Assembly (NCBI GenBank): GCA_963773155.1
Contig: CAVZAB010000017.1
Coordinates: 1 to 64,000 of the forward strand
Length of the DNA stretch: 64,000 bases
Source of the DNA: CAVZAB01 sp963773155
GTDB lineage: Bacteria; Pseudomonadota; Alphaproteobacteria; Rhizobiales; Beijerinckiaceae
Direction of reading: 5' to 3'
In this document: positions 34,141-42,715 of the stretch, piece by piece
How the letters are laid out: each line of letters begins with the position of its first letter
How positions within the stretch are numbered: the stretch's first letter is position 1
The notes under the pieces: generated by a model
Seen by the model: the letters and a program-made list of their open reading frames with translations, nothing else
Databases searched by the model: none
What the model was told of the DNA's origin: nothing
Made by a program: the position numbers and the translations under genes

Positions 34141-35676
34141 AGGGGCGGCCGGGCACCTTCGCGTGGTTCCTCAGGCATGAATTGCGGCTGAGTTGGCGGC
34201 AATTCCGTGGCCTGTTCCACAATTTCACCACAACCAAGACGATTGCCGTCATCCTCGGCGTTCTGCTGGTGTTCCATGCGCTGGCCTGGCCCCTCGCGCA
34301 TTGGTTTCGTGCCATCGAAACCGACGGTGCGCGCCAGTCTTATATTCCGGCTCTGATCGCAGGCTTCCTGTTGGTCCTGCCATGGATCATCGCCCAGGCG
34401 CTGACGAGTTCAACGCGGGCGCTCTACGCCCGCGGCGATCTCGACCTACTCTTGGCCTCTCCGTTGCCGCCGCGCATTATCGTCACCGCAAGGTCGCTCG
34501 CCATCAGCGTCGAATCCGTTGGCGCAGTCGCAATCTTCTTGCTGCCGCTTGTCAATATGAACATTCTCGTCAGCGGCCGCCATTGGTTGTCAATCTACCC
34601 GACGCTGATCGGTTGCGGCCTTTTCGGCACCGCAATCGGTCTTTGCGTCACGCTCGCCCTGTTCCGGTTCGCCGGAGCCCGCCGGACCCGCTTTATTGCT
34701 CAAGTGGTCTCGACCCTGATCGGCGCCTCCTTCGCCATCGGGGTCCAGGTGGCCAACATCCTGCCCGGCGCTTGGCGCGAAGGACTGATCGAACAGATCG
34801 AACACGCGGAACCGGGCAGTTGGTTCGACCGTTCCAGCCTGGTCTTTCTGCCGGTGCGGGCGGCGGCCGGCGATTGGTCGGCCGTCGGACTTTGGCTTTG
34901 CTTGAGCATCGCCTGCTTTGGCCTCGGCGCCAGCCTGCTGGGCGGTTTTTTCGCGCAAAGTGCCCTCGCCTCGGCCGGCCTCGGCGCGGCCGCTCCGGCG
35001 AAACCGCGCAGGGTTTCGGGTCAGGGACGCTTTCGCACGGGTGCCGCTCGTTCGCTGCGGCGCAAGGAATGGCGCCTTCTGGCTCGCGATCCCTGGCTGA
35101 TTTCCCAGGTCCTCTTGCAGATATTTTATGTCATGCCAATCAGCATCGTACTGTGGCGCGGGCAGGGCCCGCAGGCCTCGATCGGCCTCGCCGTCGCCCC
35201 ATTTCTGGTCGTCGTTGCGGCACAACTATCGGCGTCCCTCGCTTGGCTCAGCCTGTCCGGCGAAGACGCGCCGGCGTTTCTGCGCGCCGCCCCCCTCACC
35301 CGCCACCAGTTGGAACGCGCCAAGCTCGAGGCGATCGCTGTGCCGGTCGCCGGCATTTTGGCCGTCCCCCTGGTCTGGCTGACTTCTGTACGCGCCGCTG
35401 GCCGGATTGTTGTCGCTCGCCTTCGGCACGGCCGCCGCCGCTTGCACGGCGCTCATCAATCTGTGGCACCCGATGCCCGGCCGCCGGTCCGATTTGATGC
35501 GCCGGCACAGCCAATCCAAGTTCATCGGCCTTCTGGAACATATGATGTCCCTGCTCTGGGCCGTCGCCACCGGGCTCGCGCTATCGGCAAGCCCATGGGC
35601 GCTCCTGCCGATCGCGCTTTCGATGCTGCTGCTCTGGTTCAACCGGCAAAAGATTGGTGCCGCGGCCAGTGCCTAG
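34137..35676 (+). CDS. ABC transporter permease (one frameshift)
   Basis: A membrane protein of about 510 residues with 10-12 helices, starting MKGRPGTFAWFLRHELRLSWRQF. The first 415 codons are continuous. Near 35390 the frame changes, and the last part (LSLAFGTAAAACTALINLWHPMP, then SKFIGLLEHMMSLLWAVATGLAL) ends at 35676 with NRQKIGAAASA. One conspicuous soluble segment around 300-320 follows the sixth helix. It resembles permeases of ABC-2-like exporters with an enlarged membrane domain, and it is coupled to its ATPase by ATGA. The substrate is unknown. The frame change looks like a single-base event, since both sides read as membrane protein. Confidence 0.8.
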
Positions 35677-35829
35677 CCGGATTGGGCAGGAGAAATTCCT
35701 ACCGAGACGCCATTGTGTTGCCCGCCTGCCACCCGAAGCCGCCAAAGGACCGTTTGGACGTCGAATGCTTTCCCCCCGGGGGCACATGCGTTAAGGTTGT
35801 CGATGATTCCCGGGAATTATTGCCCCGAA

Positions 35830-36411
35830 ATGCTTTGCTGGTTTCGTAAAATGGTGACTTGTCTGGGCGCAGGCTGCGTGTCCTTGCTGCCGGCTGCCTG
35901 TGTTTCGTCGGATCCGGCGGCGACCGACGCGACCCAACAGCAGAAATTTGTTTCGGAAGTGCGGATCGGCGGCTTTGCCCACGATCCCTCCAGTCCTGAG
36001 AAAGGCAGCGTCGATCTCAACGGCGAGGTCCTGTTTGCCAAGCCCTTCACGGTCGATCCGGCCTGGAATTTCCTAGTCCCGCGGCCACATGTCGGGGCAA
36101 CCATCAATTTTGCCGGTAAGACCAGCCAGGCCTATGCCGGGGTGAGCTGGACCTACGACCTCACCGAGAAGATCTTTGCGGAAGCCACGTTTGGCGGGTC
36201 AGTAAACAATGGTTATGCCGGTACGATCGTCCCGCCTGGCTTCAACAAAATGGGATGCAACGCCTCATTTCGGGAATCCGCTTCGCTCGGCTATCGCTTA
36301 ACCCATGACTGGAGCGTCATGGGCACGATCGAGCATATGTCCAATGCCGGCCTGTGCAGCGAAAACCGCGGACTTACCAATGCCGGGCTTCGGCTTGGCT
36401 ATAGTTTCTAA
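35830..36411 (+). CDS. PagL-like lipid A 3-O-deacylase / acyloxyacyl hydrolase
   Basis: About 193 residues from ATG 35830; ATGs at 35803 and 35851 are alternatives. A signal sequence (CLGAGCVSLLPAACVSS) leads into an outer-membrane beta-barrel with alternating strands (VRIGGFAHDP, PHVGATINFAG, YAGVSWTYDL, IFAEATFGGSVNNG). The catalytic motif GTIEHMSNAGL contains the His and Ser of the PagL triad, and an acidic partner lies nearby (CSENRG). The end NAGLRLGYSF is a typical terminal strand. PagL removes the 3-position acyl chain of lipid A and alters outer-membrane properties. The PAAC stretch looks like an imperfect lipobox. It is a single-gene unit. Confidence 0.82.
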   Translation: MLCWFRKMVTCLGAGCVSLLPAACVSSDPAATDATQQQKFVSEVRIGGFAHDPSSPEKGSVDLNGEVLFAKPFTVDPAWNFLVPRPHVGATINFAGKTSQAYAGVSWTYDLTEKIFAEATFGGSVNNGYAGTIVPPGFNKMGCNASFRESASLGYRLTHDWSVMGTIEHMSNAGLCSENRGLTNAGLRLGYSF

Positions 36412-36868
36412 GGGAATTGGCCAGAAAAACCGGGACGGTGCACCGATTGCCCTGAACCTGTCGGCTTGCCCTTCCGCAGTTCGTGGTACACCATTTGTGT
36501 CTGATCGCCGGCCTCGATGCGCCGATTGCCGGCTGATCGAGATTGACGGCCAGGACGTTACGAGCTCCCGGCCGCCGAGCGGCATCTTTCCATTATGTTC
36601 CTATCCTACGCTCTGTTTGCGCACCTGAAATATCGTTTCGGTGTCAAGATCCGTCGAAGCGGGCGCCAGGTGCGACAGGCGCGGCTCGAGCGGGTCGCAA
36701 AGCTGGTCGGACCGGCGCGCTTTCGAACCGGAAAGCGGCGACGCTTTCCGGGGGGACCGTCAGCGTGTCGGGGTTTGCGCCTGTGTCAAGGGCCACCGAT
36801 TGAATTCGCGTGCAAACCGCAGTTCCAGGGTTTGTGAAAAAGGCCAGGCAGAGCCTTTAGAGCCGGGT
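36412..36868. other. Intergenic region without recognised gene
   Basis: 457 bp between the pagL-like stop and the probable true end of the ATP-grasp gene. Short open frames occur, but none has a plausible start with a ribosome site, codon pattern or recognisable motif. I see no clear terminator hairpin or repeat. Confidence 0.6.
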
Positions 36869-38075
36869 TCAACGGGCGCCAAGGTGCTGGCTCAAAACGG
36901 GCCGAGATCTGCGCCTTGTGGTTGAAGCAGGCAGCTGGCGCTTTAGTGGCTTGTCGCCGAAATAAACCGAATTGAGATAGCGGCTCAACACTTCGACGAC
37001 GCCATCGAACACCGGGTCATTTATGCAATGCCACGCTTTCGGGCTCCCGCCGTCTGGCGGCGTACGATCACCGACTCCGTTGTCGATCAGGCTCTCGCCA
37101 AGCAGCCGCTATTCTTGCCTCGAGAAACGCGTGAAAACGGACTTCAAGATGGACGCAGAGCGAGTCCGGTAAAAACCACCACACGCCATTAGCATTGACC
37201 TCAAGGACGTGGAGCCGTTCGCCCTCGGGGATGGCGTCGATCACCGCGTAATCGAGCCCCAAGGTCCCGACCATGGCGATGAGCATCGCACGCCATTCGG
37301 GTCGGCCCTCGCTCAGATGCGCCGTCGGCCGGCCGGCATTGCTGGTTCGCACGTCGATAATGCCCTCGACACGCTCTAATGCGACGAACGTGACATCCTC
37401 ACCCATCACATAGCAGCGCAATTCCTGCTGACCGACGATCGGCCTTTGATAGATGACGGGATAGGAGGTGCGGATGGCCTGTTTGGCAATCAGGCGGGCT
37501 GGACTGAACTCATTGTCCGATTTCCAACCGCTCTCTGAGACGTTCTTGGCTATCAGGCCGGGATGGGTGGCGAGTGCGCCAATGTCAGGATAGCGCGTGG
37601 CAACACAGGTTTCCGGCAGGATAAAGCCGGCCTGCCGCAAAGTGGCGAATTGCTTGAGCTTGTTGTTGGTATGGCGGACCTTATCCGGCCGATTGATGCA
37701 GCACGGCGCCTGTTGCATCTTGAGTTCCAACAATTCGGTTACCGGCCGCCATTGCTGCGCAACGAAATAGGGATAGCGTTCATTCGCCTCGAGAGGCGAC
37801 ACAAGTGTTTCCTCGACTTCGAGTCCAATCGGCAGATAAAGCGCGCAGCGCACGCCGTCGAGGTCGATGTCTGCCTCGCCGTCAGGCCGCAGCAGGAAAT
37901 GTTCGGCAGTCACGAAGACTTCGGTAGGCTGGCTGTTCAATTCAAAAATGCGGATCGACAGATCGCCGCGCCGCTTGGCCAGCCGACGCAGACCGAAGCA
38001 ATCACCGGCGGGTCCGTCGCCCGTTGGAAAGGAGGCGCGCGAGATGACCGCCAGAAGATCGATCGCTGCGGTCAT
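36869..38075 (-). CDS. RimK-type ATP-grasp protein (one frameshift near the end)
   Basis: The uninterrupted part (37068-38075) encodes 335 residues. It has an N-terminal domain of about 110 residues, then an ATP-grasp fold with DKVRHTNNKLKQFATLRQAGFILPET, a Lys in GLIAKNVSESGWKS, IYQRPIVGQQELRCYVMG and the metal-binding end VLEVNANGVWWF. These enzymes join a carboxylate to an amine via an acyl phosphate. A frame change near 37100 truncates it. Downstream, the next frame reads coding-like sequence (LIDNGVGDRTPPDGG, INDPVFDGVVEVLSRYLNSVYFGDKPLKRQLP) to TGA at 36871-36869, so the real protein is probably about 400 residues. It starts 2 bp after the MttB-family stop and is surely in that operon. 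Confidence 0.78.
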
Positions 38076-38077
38076 GG

Positions 38078-39625
38078 CTAGTGCCAGGCATCGGGCGAAG
38101 CCGCCTTTTCGCGCTCGATGAAGTCGCGTAGTGCCTCGTCGACGGCAGGATCAATCGGCGGCGGCTGGTAGTCGCGCAGCTGCCGCTGCCACGTCTTCAG
38201 GGCGCGCTCCTTAATATCGAGGCTGCCCTCCTCCGACCATTGCTCATAGGAATTGTTGTCGGAATTCTCGAATTCGTAGTAGGCGGTCTCGTAATTGCGC
38301 ATCGTATGGGCGCAGCCCAGGAAATGCCGGCCGGGCCCGACCTCCAGGAAACCGTCCATCGCGAAGGCATTGGCGTCGAGTGCCATGCCGTTGGCGAGCG
38401 TGTGAAAAGCACCGCACTGGTCGACATCCATGATGAATTTTTCATAAGACATCGTCAGCGCGCCTTCGAGCCAGCCGGCCGCGTGCAGAATGAAATTGGC
38501 GCCGCACAGGAAGGCCGGCCACATTGAATTGGCACTTTCATAAGCGGCCTGGGCATCCGGCACTTTCGACGCACATAGATTGCCGCCGCAGCGCAGCGGA
38601 ACACCCAGGCGCCGGGCGAGCTGGCCGATCGCAAAATAGGCTAGCGCCGGTTCGGGCGTGCCGAAGGTTGGCGCGCCGCTTTTCAGTGACATCGACGACA
38701 GAAAATTCCCCAGAATGGCCGGCGAACCTCGCCGCTCGAGCTGACCCAGCGCCACGCAGACCATCGCCTCGGCAAAACATTGGGCGAGCGCACCAGCGGT
38801 GGTGACCGGTCCCATCGCGCCACCGAGGATGAAGGGAACGCAAACTGGCGCCTGGTTGGCTCTGGCATAGGTTCGGATGACCCGGCTCGCTTCGCCATCG
38901 AGGACGAGTGGCGAATTGACGTTGACGTTGCCGAGTATGACGCAGTTCTCGTCGACGAATGCCGCGCCGAAAAGGAGGCGGCACAGCGCAATCGAATCGG
39001 CAGCCCGCGCCGCCGTCGTGACCGAGCCCATGAACGGCTTGTCGGACAGACGCATGTGCGCGTAGACCATTTCAAGATGACGCTTATTCACCGGCAGATC
39101 GACCGGTTCGCAAACGGTACCGCCGGAATGGTGGAGGAATGGCGTCAGATAGGCGAGTTTGACGAAATTCTGGAAATCCTCGAGCGTGCCGTAGCGGCGG
39201 CCGCGCTCGAGATCAGTGACAAAGGGCGAGCCATAGGCGGGAGAAAAAACACAGTGATTGCCCCCGATTACAACATTGCGGGCGGGGTTGCGGGCGTGTT
39301 GCACGAATTGAGAGGGCGTGCTCGCCTTAACGATCGCGCGCACCAGGCCTTTGGGAAATCGCAACCGCCAACCGTCCGCCTGGGCGCCAGCCGATTGGAA
39401 CAGCTCGATCGCTTCCTCGTCGCCGCGAATCTCGAAACCGACCTCCTCGAGGATCCGGTCGGCCAGCGCCTCGATAGCGGCCAGACCCTGCTCGTCGAGC
39501 AATGCATAGGGCGGAATTCGCCGGGTAATATACGGCGGATGTGAATGACCGGCGCCACGCGCCCGATGTTTCGATTGCCGGCCCCCGTGCCGAGTGCGCC
39601 GCTCCAGGATTGTTGGGTCACTCAC
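38078..39625 (-). CDS. Non-pyrrolysine MttB-family methyltransferase
   Basis: Encodes 515 residues from GTG 39625 behind GGGAGGA. It matches the trimethylamine methyltransferase (MttB) superfamily: LADRILEEVGFEI, FVQHARNPARNVVIGG, a long TIM-barrel core with TTAGALAQCFAEAMVCVALGQL, FLCGANFILHAAGWLEGALTMSYEKFIMDVD and GPGRHFLGCAHTMRNYETAYYEFE. There is no internal TAG, so it is not a pyrrolysine enzyme. The non-pyrrolysine branch includes MtgB, which demethylates glycine betaine onto a corrinoid protein. No corrinoid protein or reactivation gene lies nearby. Tight linkage to an ATP-grasp gene is unusual and suggests a different or extended substrate, possibly an N-methylated amino acid or peptide. 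Confidence 0.88.
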   Translation of the reverse strand: MSDPTILERRTRHGGRQSKHRARGAGHSHPPYITRRIPPYALLDEQGLAAIEALADRILEEVGFEIRGDEEAIELFQSAGAQADGWRLRFPKGLVRAIVKASTPSQFVQHARNPARNVVIGGNHCVFSPAYGSPFVTDLERGRRYGTLEDFQNFVKLAYLTPFLHHSGGTVCEPVDLPVNKRHLEMVYAHMRLSDKPFMGSVTTAARAADSIALCRLLFGAAFVDENCVILGNVNVNSPLVLDGEASRVIRTYARANQAPVCVPFILGGAMGPVTTAGALAQCFAEAMVCVALGQLERRGSPAILGNFLSSMSLKSGAPTFGTPEPALAYFAIGQLARRLGVPLRCGGNLCASKVPDAQAAYESANSMWPAFLCGANFILHAAGWLEGALTMSYEKFIMDVDQCGAFHTLANGMALDANAFAMDGFLEVGPGRHFLGCAHTMRNYETAYYEFENSDNNSYEQWSEEGSLDIKERALKTWQRQLRDYQPPPIDPAVDEALRDFIEREKAASPDAWH

Positions 39626-39760
39626 TGAAGCGTCCTCCCGTTCCGCGACCTGGCCGCGCTCTGGCCGGCTGGCCACAATACCTTTATGTTCGGCCAGTCT
39701 GGGCCGAAAGAGCGGCCCTGTGAAGTGGTCGAACGCAATCGAATTGGATGGGAGCGGGCC

Positions 39761-40465
39761 ATGAAAGCGCCAATCGATGCGGACCTCTTGCGCTTATTGC
39801 GGTCGGTCGACACGCCAACCGTCTGTAACGCGATTGAAGAAGTGCAGGGACGGCGGCGAAATGACGGTTTCACGCGGACCCCGGTGACCTGTGCCGATCC
39901 TGCTCTGCCGCCGATCGTCGGTTTCGCCCGAACCGCAAAAATTATGGCGAGCTCGCCACCGGGCTCGCCAGCCGCGGCGCTGCGCAAACTCAGAATTGCC
40001 TATTACACCTACGCGTCGACCGGGCCGGGACCGGCCGTATCCGTCATCGAAGATGTCGATCCGACGCCTGGCATTGGCGCCTTCTGGGGCGAAGTCAACA
40101 GCGCCATTCATCGTGGTCTTGGCATTGCTGGCTGTCTCACCAATGGATCCTTCCGGGACCTCGGCGCACTTGCCCCGGGATTCCAGATCATCGGCGGCAG
40201 CATTATGCCGAGCCATGCTTTCGTCCACCTGACCGAATTTGATTGTCCGGTCAGCGTATTTGGCCTCGTCGTGCACCCCGGCGATCTCATTCACGCCGAC
40301 CGGCACGGCGGCGTGATCATCGAGGCCGACCTTATCGCCCATATTGCCCGCGGGATCGACCTGACAACGCGCAAGGAGGCGCCGGTCCTGGCCGCCGCCC
40401 GTTCGGACAATTTCTCAGTCGCCCGCCTGATCGCCGCCTGGGGCGAAGCCGATGATGTTCATTAG
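39761..40465 (+). CDS. RraA-family protein (HMG/OHDB aldolase-like)
   Basis: Encodes 234 residues from ATG 39761 with GGGAG seven bases ahead. It belongs to the RraA / 4-hydroxy-4-methyl-2-oxoglutarate aldolase family: TPTVCNAIEEV at the start, the conserved GCLTNGSFRDLGAL block that positions the substrate and metal, and HPGDLIHADRHGGVIIEADL. Aldolase members cleave 4-hydroxy-2-oxoacids to pyruvate; others, like E. coli RraA, inhibit RNase E. Metabolic neighbours (MttB, PhnD-like, MFS carrier) favour a catabolic enzyme. It is divergent from the MttB gene, with 135 bp between the start codons. Confidence 0.85.
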   Translation: MKAPIDADLLRLLRSVDTPTVCNAIEEVQGRRRNDGFTRTPVTCADPALPPIVGFARTAKIMASSPPGSPAAALRKLRIAYYTYASTGPGPAVSVIEDVDPTPGIGAFWGEVNSAIHRGLGIAGCLTNGSFRDLGALAPGFQIIGGSIMPSHAFVHLTEFDCPVSVFGLVVHPGDLIHADRHGGVIIEADLIAHIARGIDLTTRKEAPVLAAARSDNFSVARLIAAWGEADDVH

Positions 40466-40489
40466 TGCCGCCGCCCGGCGGACCGGCGC

Positions 40490-41302
40490 TCAGGCCGGAA
40501 ACGGGTACAAGGCGCGCTCGGCTTCCTTTCGCCAATCGAGGGTCATCCGATAATCCTCGCGGCGCGCCGCGGCAAAGCCCCGGATGGCCAGCGCCTTTCC
40601 ATAGGTTGCAAACCAGGCCTGTCCGGCGGCCGCCGTAAAAGCGCAGCGCAAGGCTGCGACCGACTCGGCCGGCAGCCCGGCGGCGGCGACGAATGCCGGC
40701 ATCGGCGCAAGCGCCGTGCTTTCGACGACGCGAAGCCCTGCCGCCAGATCAGGATGATATTGACGCAGCAAGGCGTGCCAATAGGCATCGAGTGGACCGA
40801 CATCGATCGCGCCCTCGAGAACCGAATCGACGATCTTGCGGGCGGTCACCAGCCCTCCCGTGACGGCGCTGTAGAGTTGGCGGCGCGCCGGTGCGCGGTA
40901 GGCCAGGAGGTGGTGGCGCAGCGCATTGAAACCGGAATGCGAATGTTCGACCGTCCAACCGAGCCGCTGGCCGAAAGTATCGGACAGGCTGCGGTAGGGA
41001 CTTGCCGCACGAACGACGAGGTCGGTCCGATAGACCGGTTTCCCGGAAGCCCATTCGGCCGAAGGAATTGGGGCGGCGAGCGGCTGAACGGGGGCGAGCC
41101 GCAGCGCGATCGGATAGCCGCACATTAAAACCGCGCCGAGATCCCGGCGATTCCAGAGACCCTCCATCGGCTGCGGCGCCGGATAGGCGAAATAATCGAG
41201 CGGGACCCCGGCAACAGCCGCAATTCTGGCCAGAAGGTCGCGCCAGGCCGCCTCGGCGGCAGGGGCGACCGCGTACATTCTGGCGTTGGCAATCCAAGTC
41301 AT
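40490..41302 (-). CDS. PhnD-like substrate-binding protein without signal peptide
   Basis: Encodes 270 residues from ATG 41302. The fold is that of phosphate/phosphite/phosphonate-type binding proteins: NARMYAVAPAAEAAWRDLLARIA, DLGAVLMCGYPIALRL, then KPVYRTDLVVRAASPYRSLSDTFGQRLGWT, SGFNALRHHLLAYRA, GGLVTARKIVDSVLEGAIDVGPLDAYW and a C-terminal lobe with LRVVESTALAPMPAFVAAAG. No N-terminal signal peptide is present, and no permease or ATPase gene is adjacent, so it is either cytoplasmic or the exporter signal was lost. Such orphan forms can act as intracellular sensors. It is convergent with the RraA-like gene and divergent from an MFS carrier. Confidence 0.82.
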   Translation of the reverse strand: MTWIANARMYAVAPAAEAAWRDLLARIAAVAGVPLDYFAYPAPQPMEGLWNRRDLGAVLMCGYPIALRLAPVQPLAAPIPSAEWASGKPVYRTDLVVRAASPYRSLSDTFGQRLGWTVEHSHSGFNALRHHLLAYRAPARRQLYSAVTGGLVTARKIVDSVLEGAIDVGPLDAYWHALLRQYHPDLAAGLRVVESTALAPMPAFVAAAGLPAESVAALRCAFTAAAGQAWFATYGKALAIRGFAAARREDYRMTLDWRKEAERALYPFPA

Positions 41303-41460
41303 CTCGATCACTCGCAATCGTTGCAGTCTCGTGGCATCGCGGTGACCGGTCAATGCGCGGCCTCGAGAGCCGGGTTTGCTTGACCTGCCCTGCGATCTGC
41401 ACCATTTCCCCCTTCGGTCCAAGCACGGCCGACCCCCGCATGCCAAGGCGCTCCGACTGG

Positions 41461-42672
41461 ATGATCCAAGCTTCCGCCAGCCCGACCCGCGCCGTCATCT
41501 TTCTCGCCGTCGCAGCCTTCGCCAGCGCTGCGAGTCTGCGCATCTGCGATGCGCTGCTGCCGGTCATCGCCCAGGAATTCTCGGTCACGACGGGCAGGGC
41601 TGCCGCTGTCGTGACCGGCTTTTCTCTGGCCTATGGGCTGGTCCAGGCCTTGTTCGGCCCGGTCGGCGACCGCTTCGGAAAATTTCCAGTCATTTTTCTG
41701 GCAACTGTCGCGGCAATCGCGACTAGCCTGGTGTGCGGATTTGCCCCGACGCTGCAAGCGTTGACGCTGGCCCGCATTCTGGCCGGCGCGGCGAGCGCCG
41801 GGATCATTCCGCTCGCCATGGCATGGATCGGCGATTTCGTTCCCTATGCAGCCCGTCAGCCGATCCTTGCTCGGTTCCTGACCGGACAAATCCTCGGCAT
41901 CGTCTTCGGCCAGGCGATTGGCGGTTTGATCGGCGATGCCTTGGGCTGGCGCATGGCCTTTTTCGGCCTCGCCGGATTGTTCGCCGTCGCGGCTTTGGCG
42001 CTCGGCACTGAACTCCGAGTCAATCCGACGACGCGCCTGCGGCCAACCGGCGGAGCAGGCGGATTGTCGGCGATCCGCCGTCAGCTGGGCACAATCCTCT
42101 CGAATGGGTGGGTCCGGATCGTTCTGCTGACCGTCTTTCTCGAGGGCTTCCTGATGTTCGGAAGCTTCGCCTTTGTCGGCAGCCATCTCCACAATCATTT
42201 CGGTCTCGGTTTCGGAGCGGTTGGCGCCCTACTCTCGGTCTACGGCGCCGGTGGTCTTTCCTATGCCTTCTTCGCCCAGCGCTTTGTCAGCCGGCTTGGC
42301 GAACGTGGCCTATCGGTTGGCGGCGGGCTCGTCATGGGCTTGGCGCTTTTGGTCATTGCCCTGGCGCCGACGCCGGCTGCGGCGGCGGTCGGCATTTTCC
42401 TGGCCGGCCTCGGCTTTTACATGCTGCACAATACCTTGCAAACGAATGCGACCCAGATGGCGCCGCAGGCGCGCGGGGTCGCCGTGACCTTTTTCGCCTC
42501 CTGTTTTTTTTTGGGCCAGGCGGTCGGTGTTGCCCTCAACGGCGAACTTATCGACCGTTACGGCGGCCAGCCCGGATTTCTGCTGTCGGCGGCGGCCCTC
42601 CCCGGGGTCGGCCTGCTCTTCGCATTTTTCCTGACCAGGCGAAGGGAACGAAAGGTCCGAGAGTCCGGTTGA
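41461..42672 (+). CDS. MFS transporter (12-TM)
   Basis: Encodes 403 residues from ATG 41461 (ATG 41440 is an alternative). The first helix begins AVIFLAVAAFASAASLRICDALLPVIAQEF, motif A reads GPVGDRFGKFPV, and LARILAGAASAGIIPLAMAWIGD follows. Twelve helices are split by a cytoplasmic loop around 190-215. It resembles DHA1-type carriers of unknown substrate. It is divergent from the PhnD-like gene with 158 bp between starts. Its TGA stop (42670-42672) overlaps the -35 region of the imuA promoter, so SOS regulation begins right at its end. Confidence 0.87.
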   Translation: MIQASASPTRAVIFLAVAAFASAASLRICDALLPVIAQEFSVTTGRAAAVVTGFSLAYGLVQALFGPVGDRFGKFPVIFLATVAAIATSLVCGFAPTLQALTLARILAGAASAGIIPLAMAWIGDFVPYAARQPILARFLTGQILGIVFGQAIGGLIGDALGWRMAFFGLAGLFAVAALALGTELRVNPTTRLRPTGGAGGLSAIRRQLGTILSNGWVRIVLLTVFLEGFLMFGSFAFVGSHLHNHFGLGFGAVGALLSVYGAGGLSYAFFAQRFVSRLGERGLSVGGGLVMGLALLVIALAPTPAAAAVGIFLAGLGFYMLHNTLQTNATQMAPQARGVAVTFFASCFFLGQAVGVALNGELIDRYGGQPGFLLSAAALPGVGLLFAFFLTRRRERKVRESG

Positions 42673-42698
42673 CTCCGACGCCAAGGGCTGTTTGTATA

Positions 42699-42713
42699 GA
42701 ACAAAAGATGAAC
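42699..42713 (+). promoter_or_regulatory. LexA box and promoter of the SOS mutasome
   Basis: The sequence GAAC-AAAAGAT-GAAC is a perfect direct repeat with a 7-base spacer, the LexA operator type of Alphaproteobacteria (GAAC-N7-GAAC, equivalent to GTTC-N7-GTTC). It lies two bases before the imuA ATG at 42716. A promoter TTGACT (42669-42674), 18 bp, TGTATA (42693-42698) runs into it, so LexA binding would block polymerase. The transcript leader would be only about 10 nt. Confidence 0.85.
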
Positions 42714-42715
42714 AT

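Noticed and set aside
38078..39625. Possible pyrrolysine-containing trimethylamine methyltransferase
   Set aside because: There is no in-frame TAG inside the gene and no pyl genes nearby; the protein belongs to the non-pyrrolysine branch.
41350..42198. Open frame of 282 codons on the minus strand antisense to the MFS carrier
   Set aside because: It reads as highly charged low-complexity sequence, while the plus strand has twelve clear helices and MFS motifs. It is a GC-rich shadow frame.
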